Shown in pieces: positions 6,933 through 13,503 of a stretch of 60,057 nt of DNA. The position numbers and the translations under genes were made by a program. The number at the start of each line of letters is the position of its first letter. The first letter of the stretch is position 1. The notes under the pieces were generated by a model, which was not told the origin of the DNA, did no database searches, and saw only the letters and a program-made list of their open reading frames with translations. Origin of the DNA: Collinsella sp. (GTDB taxonomy: Bacteria > Actinomycetota > Coriobacteriia > Coriobacteriales > Coriobacteriaceae); the NCBI GenBank assembly GCA_014871665.1, contig WGSL01000004.1, positions 1 to 60,057 of the forward strand, read 5' to 3'.

Positions 6933-9900
6933 ATGGACGCCATTAACGATTGGGAAAACCAAGCGCTCACCCACAGGAACCGCCTGGCACCCCATGCGTA
7001 CTTTATGGGTTACGAGACCGCCGATCTCGCTGCAACGTACAGCCGCGAGCTGTCGCGCGGGTTTGTCCAGCTGTCCGGCTCGTGGCAGTTCCGCCTCTTT
7101 GAGGGCCCCGCTGCCGTCTCCAACGAGGAACTCTCCACGTACAAGCCCGAGTGGGATCACGTGGAGGTTCCGCACCTGTGGCAGGTGGACGGCTATGGCA
7201 ACCTTGCCTACACCGACGAGGGTTTCCCGTTCCCGGTTGATCAGCCGTTCGTTCCCTCCGACGACCCCACGGGCGTCTACCAGCGCATCGTCAACCTTCC
7301 CGCCGTTCCTGCCGGCGCTCGCGAGATCATTCGCTTCGACGGCATCGAGAGCTATGGCGAGCTGTACGTCAACGGTCAGTATATCGGCATGACCAAGGGT
7401 TCGCGCCTGTCTGCCGAGTTCGACGTGACCGACGCGCTCGTCGAGGGCGACAACCTGTTTGCGGTCAAGGTCCTGCAGTACAGCGATGGCAGCTACATCG
7501 AGGATCAGGACATGTGGTGGGCCTCGGGCATCTTCCGCGATGTGTACCTTATGCAGCGTCCCGCCGCGCACCTGGTCGACTTTAGGTTCCGCACGCACCG
7601 CGAGGGCGATGCCGCTCTGATCACGCTCGATACGGTTGCCGAGGGCGCTTCCCGCGTTGTGTTTACGCTCAGCGATGGCGAGAACGTGGTGGCTACGGGT
7701 GAGTGCGTCGACAGCCATGCCGAGTGCAGCGTGACCGATGCCCACTTCTGGAATCCCGAGGACCCCTTCCTCTACGATCTTACGTTTGAGGTCTACGACG
7801 GCGACAAGGTGAGCGAGTACGTCCCGCATCGCCAGGGTCTTGCCGAGGTGACGGTCGAGGGCAATCATATCTACCTCAACGGCACTTACTTTAAAATGCA
7901 GGGCGTCAACCGCCACGATCACGACGATCACAAGGGCCGCGCCGTGGGCCTCGATCGCATGCGCCGCGACCTGGAGCTCATGAAGCAGCACAACATCAAC
8001 GCAGTGCGCACCTCTCACTATGCCAATGACCCGCGCTTCTACGAGCTGTGTGATGAGTATGGCATCATGCTGGTCGCCGAGACCGATATGGAGAGCCACG
8101 GCTTCGAGAATATCGGCAACATCGCCCTGGTTACCGACGACCCGGCATGGGAGCCGGCCTACGTCGACCGTATTGAGCGCCTGGTGATGCAGGAGCGCAA
8201 CCACGCGTGCATCATCATGTGGTCGCTGGGCAACGAGAGCGGCTATGGCTGCAACATCCGCGCGATGTACGCCAAGGCTCACGAGCTCGATGGTCGTCCG
8301 GTCCACTACGAGGAGGACCGCAACGCCGATACCGTCGACGTCATTTCCACGATGTACTCCCGTGTGTCGCAGATGAACGACTTTGGTGAGCATCCGTTCC
8401 CCAAGCCGCGCATCAACTGCGAGTATGGCCACTCCATGGGTAATGGCCCCGGAGGTCTGTCCGAGTACCAGGAGGTCTTCGATCGCTGGGATTGCATCCA
8501 AGGCCAGTTTATCTGGGAATGGTGCGACCACGGTTTGGCTGCTGTGACCGAGGACGGCGTTGCCTACGATATGTATGGTGGCGACAACGGCGATTACCCC
8601 AATAACAGCAACTTCTGCATCGACGGCATGGTGTTCCCTTGGCAGCAGCCGAGCCCGGGCCTTACCGAGTACGGCCAGGTCATCTGCCCGGTTCGCATGG
8701 CTTATGACGCCGAGGCGGGCGAGCTGACTGTCACCAACAAGCGCTGGTTTACCACCCTCGAGGATGTTTGCCTGTCGGCGGAGACCCTGGTGGACGGCGA
8801 CGTGGTCTGCCGCAAGACGCTCATGCCCGGTGCGGTTGCCCCCGGTGAGTCCGTCCAGCTTCCGCTGGTGATTCATGAGGCCGCGGTAGGCGAGACCCTA
8901 CTGACCGTGCGCGCCTACACCATGGCCGCTCACGTCTGGTGCGAGCCGATGTTCCAGCTGGGCGCAAGCCAGTTTGCCATCGCAAACCATCCGGCGCCGG
9001 CCATCGCGGCCCCCACTCGTCCTGAGCTTACGGTCGAGGAGACCGAGCAGGAGATTCGCATTCACTCCCTCAACGGCGAGCTGACCTTCAGCAAGGTAAA
9101 CGGCACCGTGAGCGAGTGGAAGGCATCCGGCCGCGACGTCATGGCCTCTGGCCCCCAGGTTGGTTTTTGGCATCCGCTCGTCGACAACCACGCCCAGGAG
9201 TACGACTCCCTGTGGAAGGACAACTTCATCGATGTAATGCAGACGTCCACCCGCAAGGTTTCTTGGAAGCAGGACGGCAATGCGGTCGCCGTTACCGTGA
9301 GCCAACGCATTGCTCCTCCCGTCCGTGCGTTCGGCATGCGCGTCGAGCTTGTCTACACCGTGCTTCCGAGCGGTCGCGTCGACCTCAAGGTTTCCGGCGA
9401 GCCCTACGGCGATTACTCGGATATCATCCCGCGCATCGGCATCTCCTTTGAGGTCCCCGGTTGCGATCGTGCCGTCGAGTGGTATGGCCACGGCCCGGGC
9501 GAGAACTATCCGGACTCGCTGCGCGCCAACCCGGTCGGTCATTACCGCACTACGGTCGACGACATGTTCACGCCGTATGTCATGCCCCAGGATTGTGCCA
9601 ACCGCGAGGGTACCCGCTGGGTTGCCCTGCGCTCTAGCCACGGTGACGGCGTGCTGGTGACGCGTCCGGCTGACGCTGCCTCCAATCCGTTCTCGTTCTC
9701 GGCATGGCCCTATAGCTGCGAGGCCATCGATAACGCCAAGCACGTCTACGACCTTGTCAAGGGCGACACGGTTACGGTCAACATCAACGACCAGCTGCTC
9801 GGCCTTGGTTCGAACTCTTGGGGTTCCGAGGTGCTCGATTCCTATCGCACCCGTTTTGAGAGCTTCAGCTTTGAGGTGTCCCTGCGACCGCTGACGTCTG

Positions 9901-9941
9901 CCGATCTGGCTCAGGCACTGGCACCCATTAAGGAGGCATAA
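6933..9941 (+). CDS. ebgA: beta-galactosidase, GH2 family (EbgA/LacZ type)
   Basis: A 1002-residue glycoside hydrolase family 2 enzyme that splits terminal beta-galactosides such as lactose. The order is the usual one: sugar-binding jelly roll (SGSWQFRLFEGP; ESYGELYVNGQYIG), immunoglobulin-like domain, TIM barrel, second immunoglobulin-like domain, and a C-terminal beta-sandwich. The acid/base Glu is residue 435 in WSLGNESGYG and the nucleophile Glu is residue 497 in NCEYGHSMGN. FNVRTSHY-type residues (AVRTSHYANDPRFYELCDEYG) are present. No signal peptide is seen, so it acts in the cytoplasm. It is followed after 3 bases by an EbgC-like gene, which favours the ebg naming over lacZ. Repressor and operators lie directly upstream. 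Confidence 0.93.
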   Translation: MDAINDWENQALTHRNRLAPHAYFMGYETADLAATYSRELSRGFVQLSGSWQFRLFEGPAAVSNEELSTYKPEWDHVEVPHLWQVDGYGNLAYTDEGFPFPVDQPFVPSDDPTGVYQRIVNLPAVPAGAREIIRFDGIESYGELYVNGQYIGMTKGSRLSAEFDVTDALVEGDNLFAVKVLQYSDGSYIEDQDMWWASGIFRDVYLMQRPAAHLVDFRFRTHREGDAALITLDTVAEGASRVVFTLSDGENVVATGECVDSHAECSVTDAHFWNPEDPFLYDLTFEVYDGDKVSEYVPHRQGLAEVTVEGNHIYLNGTYFKMQGVNRHDHDDHKGRAVGLDRMRRDLELMKQHNINAVRTSHYANDPRFYELCDEYGIMLVAETDMESHGFENIGNIALVTDDPAWEPAYVDRIERLVMQERNHACIIMWSLGNESGYGCNIRAMYAKAHELDGRPVHYEEDRNADTVDVISTMYSRVSQMNDFGEHPFPKPRINCEYGHSMGNGPGGLSEYQEVFDRWDCIQGQFIWEWCDHGLAAVTEDGVAYDMYGGDNGDYPNNSNFCIDGMVFPWQQPSPGLTEYGQVICPVRMAYDAEAGELTVTNKRWFTTLEDVCLSAETLVDGDVVCRKTLMPGAVAPGESVQLPLVIHEAAVGETLLTVRAYTMAAHVWCEPMFQLGASQFAIANHPAPAIAAPTRPELTVEETEQEIRIHSLNGELTFSKVNGTVSEWKASGRDVMASGPQVGFWHPLVDNHAQEYDSLWKDNFIDVMQTSTRKVSWKQDGNAVAVTVSQRIAPPVRAFGMRVELVYTVLPSGRVDLKVSGEPYGDYSDIIPRIGISFEVPGCDRAVEWYGHGPGENYPDSLRANPVGHYRTTVDDMFTPYVMPQDCANREGTRWVALRSSHGDGVLVTRPADAASNPFSFSAWPYSCEAIDNAKHVYDLVKGDTVTVNINDQLLGLGSNSWGSEVLDSYRTRFESFSFEVSLRPLTSADLAQALAPIKEA

Positions 9942-9944
9942 GTC

Positions 9945-10400
9945 ATGCATGTCTTTAACTCGCGCGCCGATTTCGACGCTCAGATGAAGTCCGTCAAGAA
10001 GTGGATGCGTACCGGACAGGCGCTCGACGGCGTTTCTGAACTGCAGCACGATGTGGCGTACTCCATCGGCGACTCGCTGGTGTATTGGTGGGTGAACGCC
10101 CACGAGGCGGCTACCGCCGATCTGGTCGGTCACCGTCGCTATCATGCCGTGCTCGCCCCGCTCGACGGCGACCTGACTGTCGAGGTTGCCCCCAAGGCAG
10201 GCCTCACCTGCACCCGCGCCTACAGCGATATCGATGATCGCGAGCGCTTTGAGGGTACGGGGGAGACCGTGACGATTCCCGCCGGCGGCGTTGCCGTCGT
10301 CGAAATTGACGAGGCCTACCGTGTCGTGGCCGATGCCGCGGATCCCCGCGTCGTGGTACTGCACGTGACAGTCGAAGGTTATTCCTTCCCCAACAAGTAG
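9945..10400 (+). CDS. ebgC: EbgC-like beta-galactosidase small subunit (YhcH/YjgK/YiaL family)
   Basis: A 151-residue cupin-like protein of the DUF386 family. Conserved features include HDVAYSIGDSLVYWW, the GHRRYHAV segment, LTCTRAYSDIDDRERF and a C-terminal RVVVLHVTVEGY. In Escherichia coli the homologue EbgC is required for full activity of the EbgA beta-galactosidase, and the gene order here (repressor, large subunit, small subunit) matches. The family also includes sugar-acid and sialic acid anomerase-like proteins, so a separate sugar-handling activity is possible. It lies 3 bases after ebgA and is translationally linked to it. Confidence 0.85.
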   Translation: MHVFNSRADFDAQMKSVKKWMRTGQALDGVSELQHDVAYSIGDSLVYWWVNAHEAATADLVGHRRYHAVLAPLDGDLTVEVAPKAGLTCTRAYSDIDDRERFEGTGETVTIPAGGVAVVEIDEAYRVVADAADPRVVVLHVTVEGYSFPNK

Positions 10401-10486
10401 TATTCGTCCGCCTGGACGTTTGCTTCGCGCCGTTAAGGGGGATGGCTTTGTTGACTCCCTTTTCCCCATTCCCCTTAGCAGGTGCG

Positions 10487-10521
10487 CCGTCCGTGTTTGC
10501 ACTTGCAGCTCGGACGGTTTT
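10487..10521 (+). terminator. terminator between ebgC and the permease
   Basis: CCGTCCG pairs with CGGACGG over a 17-base loop, followed by TTTT. A weaker upstream inverted repeat (TAAGGGGGAT...ATTCCCCTTA, 10433-10480) may help. The following permease may therefore be expressed partly on its own. Confidence 0.65.
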
Positions 10522-10553
10522 AGATGACATTTAACAGATGATTGGGAGGGCTT

Positions 10554-12017
10554 ATGAGCTCTGAAAAACGAGGAACGATTGGTTCGTTCGCTCTGCTGGG
10601 CATGACGGTCGCCGCCGTGTTCGGTATCAAGAACATCATCAACAACAACGCGGCCATCGGCTTGGCAGCTGCGCCGTCGTTCTTCTTCGCCACGCTTTTG
10701 TACTTTGTCCCCTATACCCTGGTTACCGCCGAGTTCGTCGGCCTCAACAAGGACTCCGAGTCTGGCGTGTACGCATGGGTTAAGACCTCGATGGGTGGTC
10801 GCTGGGCGTTCCTGACGGCATTTAGCTACTGGTTTGTTAACCTGTTCTTCTTTGCGTCCGTCCTGCCCAACGTCATCATCTACGCGAGCTACGTGTTCTT
10901 TGGTGCCAACGCCGAGCTTTCGCAGCTGTGGATCACCATTATCGAGATCGTCGTCTTTGCTATCGCCACGTGGGTTTCGACCAAGGGCGCTAAGTGGATC
11001 GGCTCCATTTCCTCCTTCGGTTCGACCGCGGCTCTCGGCCTGACCGCCGTGTTCATCCTGCTGTCCCTGGCTGCTGCCTTTGGCGGCGTTGAGTTCGCTA
11101 CGGCTCCTACTCCCGCTAACATGGCTCCCGACATGAGCAACTTCGCAACTGCGTGGGGCTTCTTCGGTACGCTTGCCTGGATCATCCAGGGCGTTGGCGG
11201 CGCTGAGTCTGTCGGCGTGTTCCTTAACGACCTTAAGGGTGGCGTCAAGGCCTTCGTGCGCACCGTCGTTATCGCCGGCCTGACCATCGGCCTTCTGTAT
11301 GCAGGCGCTTCGCTGCTGGTTAACCTGTTCATCCCCGAGGGCGGCGTTGCCATCTCCACCGGTATCTTCGACGTATTCGGCGCTGTCTTTGCCCACTTTG
11401 GCATTCCCATGGAAGTGTCTACGCGCGCCATCGGCTTGATCCTTCTCGCCGCCACGCTGGGCTCCCTCATGATGTGGACCTCCGCTCCCATCAAGGTCTT
11501 CTTCACCGAGATCCCCAAGGGCGTCTTTGGTAGCAAGATCGTCGAGCTCAACGAGCATGGCATTCCTGCCCGCGCTGCTTGGCTGCAGTTCGCCATCGTC
11601 GTCCCCATCCTGATCATTCCGGCCCTGGGCTCCGGTAACCTCGACGACCTGCTCATGATCGTCACCAACATGACGGCTGCCACCGCTCTGCTCCCACCGC
11701 TGCTGATTTTGCTTGCCTACTTTATGCTGCGCAAGAACTTTGACGCCGCTCCCCGTGGCTTCCGCATGGGTTCGCGCAGCTTTGGCCTGGTCGTTGCCGC
11801 ATTCCTGCTTGTGGTCTTCTGCTTCGTGCTTATCTGCGGCACCATTCCGCTCGATCAGCCGCTGTGGCTGACGCTGGTCTACAACGTTGGCGGCGTGGTT
11901 GTCTTCTTGGGCCTTGCCGTGATGTGGTACAACCGCTACATCAACCGCCTGCGCGAGACCGATCCCGAGGCCGCCGAGAACGAGCTTCGCCCTTCCGTCC
12001 TCGATATGATGGAGTAG
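10554..12017 (+). CDS. APC superfamily amino acid permease
   Basis: A 487-residue membrane protein with about twelve hydrophobic segments. The first is GSFALLGMTVAAVFGIKNIINNN, with the permease-type helix break, and the second ends in YTLVTAEFVGLNKDSESGVYAWVK, which matches the conserved E-L...GG.Y.W motif of amino acid/polyamine/organocation transporters. It resembles the glutamate/GABA-antiporter and YjeM-like branch more than sugar carriers. The ATG at 10554 is chosen because GGGAGG lies just before it; an in-frame TTG at 10542 would overlap that site. It follows the beta-galactosidase genes in the same direction after a terminator-like hairpin. Its substrate cannot be fixed from sequence. 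Confidence 0.82.
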   Translation: MSSEKRGTIGSFALLGMTVAAVFGIKNIINNNAAIGLAAAPSFFFATLLYFVPYTLVTAEFVGLNKDSESGVYAWVKTSMGGRWAFLTAFSYWFVNLFFFASVLPNVIIYASYVFFGANAELSQLWITIIEIVVFAIATWVSTKGAKWIGSISSFGSTAALGLTAVFILLSLAAAFGGVEFATAPTPANMAPDMSNFATAWGFFGTLAWIIQGVGGAESVGVFLNDLKGGVKAFVRTVVIAGLTIGLLYAGASLLVNLFIPEGGVAISTGIFDVFGAVFAHFGIPMEVSTRAIGLILLAATLGSLMMWTSAPIKVFFTEIPKGVFGSKIVELNEHGIPARAAWLQFAIVVPILIIPALGSGNLDDLLMIVTNMTAATALLPPLLILLAYFMLRKNFDAAPRGFRMGSRSFGLVVAAFLLVVFCFVLICGTIPLDQPLWLTLVYNVGGVVVFLGLAVMWYNRYINRLRETDPEAAENELRPSVLDMME

Positions 12018-12064
12018 CGGCCAGGATTAATCTACGGCTGTGGAATAAATCGATTCCCTTTCCT

Positions 12065-12094
12065 AAGGAGGGGCCTTACGAGGCCCCTCCTTTT
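12065..12094 (+). terminator. terminator of the permease gene
   Basis: AAGGAGGGGCCT pairs perfectly with AGGCCCCTCCTT around a 4-base loop, and TT plus a T-rich stretch follows. Confidence 0.92.
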
Positions 12095-12120
12095 GTGTTT
12101 TGGGGCATGGTCTTGGCCCC

Positions 12121-12342
12121 CGTGGTCAAAAAATGCCAAATATGAGTACTGTTGCAAAAGAAGTGCCATATTTTTCGGCCTGCTCTGAGCGAAAATGGGC
12201 TCAAAATCGATTTATCTAACTCCCTTTAAAGGGCGTTTGACGGCTTTCAACCTCTTCGAATCGCTCAAATTAGGCAATTTGCTCTCGATTTTGCTGCTAC
12301 TAAATTGGTGACAGTACTCATATTTGCCACTTTTTGACCACG
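12121..12342. repeat. 222 bp noncoding element with 32 bp terminal inverted repeats
   Basis: Bases 12121-12152 (starting CGTGGTCAAAAA and ending GAGTACTGT) are an inverted copy of 12311-12342 with 30 of 32 positions matching. The 158 bases between hold no credible gene. No target duplication is obvious at the ends. The form is that of a MITE-like non-autonomous element or a long-stem RNA. It separates the permease terminator from the HPr gene. Confidence 0.8.
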
Positions 12343-12439
12343 AGGTGTTCAGAGGAGCTCTCGAGAAGCATCTAACGGTACAATAGCTACCACGTGGCTG
12401 GGTTTTGCCGGCCGAATGTGCGATGTCGTGGGAGGGGAC

Positions 12440-12688
12440 ATGGTCGAGTTTACAAAGACGATTAAAGATCCGTTGGGATTACATGCCCGCCCGGTTGCGC
12501 TGCTCTATGACATCATTGCCAAGCATCGTAGCGACGTGTCGGTCAGCATCGGCGACCGCCACACGGATGGCCGCGATGTCATGGGACTCATGGCTCTCTA
12601 CGGCGAGTGCGGCGAGGACATCATCTTCCGCGTTTCGGGCGTAGATGAGGCCTCCTGTGTCACATCGATCAGAAATCTCTCGCTTTAA
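12440..12688 (+). CDS. HPr-family phosphocarrier protein
   Basis: An 82-residue HPr fold protein of the sugar phosphotransferase system. The active-site His is residue 15 in GLHARP, where enzyme I would place phosphate. Residue 46, the Ser that HPr kinase modifies in Firmicutes, is Asp here (GRDVMGLMAL instead of KSIMGVMSL), so kinase control is not expected. The start at 12440 is chosen because GGGAGGGG precedes it and the protein then aligns exactly with HPr numbering. A TACAAT box at 12379-12384 could be its -10. It stands alone between two terminator-like structures, with no other pts gene in the window. Confidence 0.88.
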   Translation: MVEFTKTIKDPLGLHARPVALLYDIIAKHRSDVSVSIGDRHTDGRDVMGLMALYGECGEDIIFRVSGVDEASCVTSIRNLSL

Positions 12689-12695
12689 GCATGAC

Positions 12696-12733
12696 AGGGC
12701 GTGGTAAAGGATGGTCCTTTGCCGCGCCCTTTT
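12696..12733 (+). terminator. terminator of the HPr gene
   Basis: A 16-base stem (12696-12711 with 12715-12730, two G-U type pairs) with a 3-base loop, followed by a short T-run. Confidence 0.9.
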
Positions 12734-12780
12734 GTTTCGTATAGGAAACTTTTTCGAAATCTGAATGGGGACCCTTTCCA

Positions 12781-12834
12781 AAAAGTTAACCACGTGCTAG
12801 TTTACTAAAGCGAACATAGACGTGGTTAACTTTT
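12781..12834. promoter_or_regulatory. 14 bp perfect inverted repeat in the feoA1 promoter region
   Basis: AAAAGTTAACCACG (12781-12794) and its exact reverse complement (12821-12834) flank 26 bases that contain the smaller palindrome TAGTTTACTA. It lies 43-96 bases before feoA1 and is a candidate binding region for the regulator of iron uptake, such as a DtxR/MntR-type or Fur-type protein. Each arm contains the palindrome GTTAAC. Confidence 0.6.
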
Positions 12835-12876
12835 ATCGCGTCGATGTTGAGGACGAACTGACGTTAGGAGCCACTC

Positions 12877-13119
12877 ATGTCTTGCGGACCGCAGATGCCG
12901 GCCATGCCGCTTTCGATGGTAAAAGCGGGCGAAACCGTGCGCGTGTCCCGTGTAAAGGGCAATGAGGACATGAAACACCACCTCAAGGACCTCGGCTTTG
13001 TCGAGGGCAACGAAATCCACGTGGTGAGCTCGAGTGGCGCCAATATTATCGTCACCGTGCTGGGCGCACGCTTTGGTATCGATTCCAAGGTTGCCATGCA
13101 CATCATGACCGTCGGTTAG
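12877..13119 (+). CDS. feoA: FeoA-like protein 1
   Basis: An 80-residue SH3-fold FeoA domain protein. Typical positions are seen: LSMVKAGETVRVSRVKGNEDMKHHLKDLGFVEGNEIHVV, with the conserved LGF..G pattern, and a final GSRFGID-like turn (GARFGIDSKVAMHIMTV). The Cys and Met residues at the start (MSCGPQMPAMP) precede the domain. FeoA proteins associate with the FeoB ferrous-iron transporter and modulate it. A TTAGGAG ribosome site precedes the ATG. It is the first gene of the feoA1-feoA2-feoB cluster, below the large inverted repeat at 12781-12834. Confidence 0.88.
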   Translation: MSCGPQMPAMPLSMVKAGETVRVSRVKGNEDMKHHLKDLGFVEGNEIHVVSSSGANIIVTVLGARFGIDSKVAMHIMTVG

Positions 13120-13158
13120 TCTGCAGCATTTCATAAAAACCGAAAGGGGGACAAGAGG

Positions 13159-13380
13159 ATGAAGACGTTGGGTGACGTTAAAGTGGGCGAGAGCTCCACC
13201 ATCGTCAAGCTTCACGGTGAGGGTGCGCTTCGCCGCCACCTTATGGACCTGGGGCTCATCAAGGGCACTTCGTTCAAGGTCGTGAAGGTCGCACCGCTCG
13301 GTGATCCGGTCGAGATCAACGTGCGCGGCTACGAGCTTTCCATCCGCAAGGAGGAGGCCGCCGTCGTCGAGGTCCAGTAA
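13159..13380 (+). CDS. feoA: FeoA-like protein 2
   Basis: A 73-residue second FeoA domain protein: MKTLGDVKVGESSTIVKLHGEGALRRHLMDLGLIKG, then VEINVRGYELSIRKEEAAVVEV, a close match to the standard FeoA pattern ending with the RGYxLSLRKxEA motif. It lies 39 bases after feoA1 with a GAAAGGGGGAC ribosome region. Two FeoA paralogues before one FeoB suggest either distinct roles or a heteromeric complex. The next gene, feoB, follows after a region with its own candidate operator. Confidence 0.92.
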   Translation: MKTLGDVKVGESSTIVKLHGEGALRRHLMDLGLIKGTSFKVVKVAPLGDPVEINVRGYELSIRKEEAAVVEVQ

Positions 13381-13408
13381 GGACTCGTGGCGCATATTTC
13401 TGCAGATA

Positions 13409-13428
13409 AAGTTAGGTTTTTCTAACTT
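13409..13428. promoter_or_regulatory. DtxR-like palindrome upstream of feoB
   Basis: AAGTTAG and CTAACTT (7-base arms) are separated by GTTTTT. The layout resembles the TTAGGTTAG-N-CTAACCTAA boxes bound by DtxR/IdeR-type iron repressors. It lies about 80 bases before feoB, in the gap after feoA2, and implies a separate iron-controlled promoter for feoB. Confidence 0.6.
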
Positions 13429-13457
13429 AATGCAGCATCTTTGAAGCACATTATCCA

Positions 13458-13483
13458 GCCTGCGCGGAGAAAGCAGCGCAGGC
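13458..13483 (+). other. hairpin in the feoB leader
   Basis: GCCTGCGC pairs perfectly with GCGCAGGC over a 10-base loop. No T-run follows and the GAAGAAGGA ribosome site comes 7 bases later, so it is a leader structure rather than a terminator. Confidence 0.5.
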
Positions 13484-13503
13484 ACACAAGGAAGAAGGAT
13501 TGA

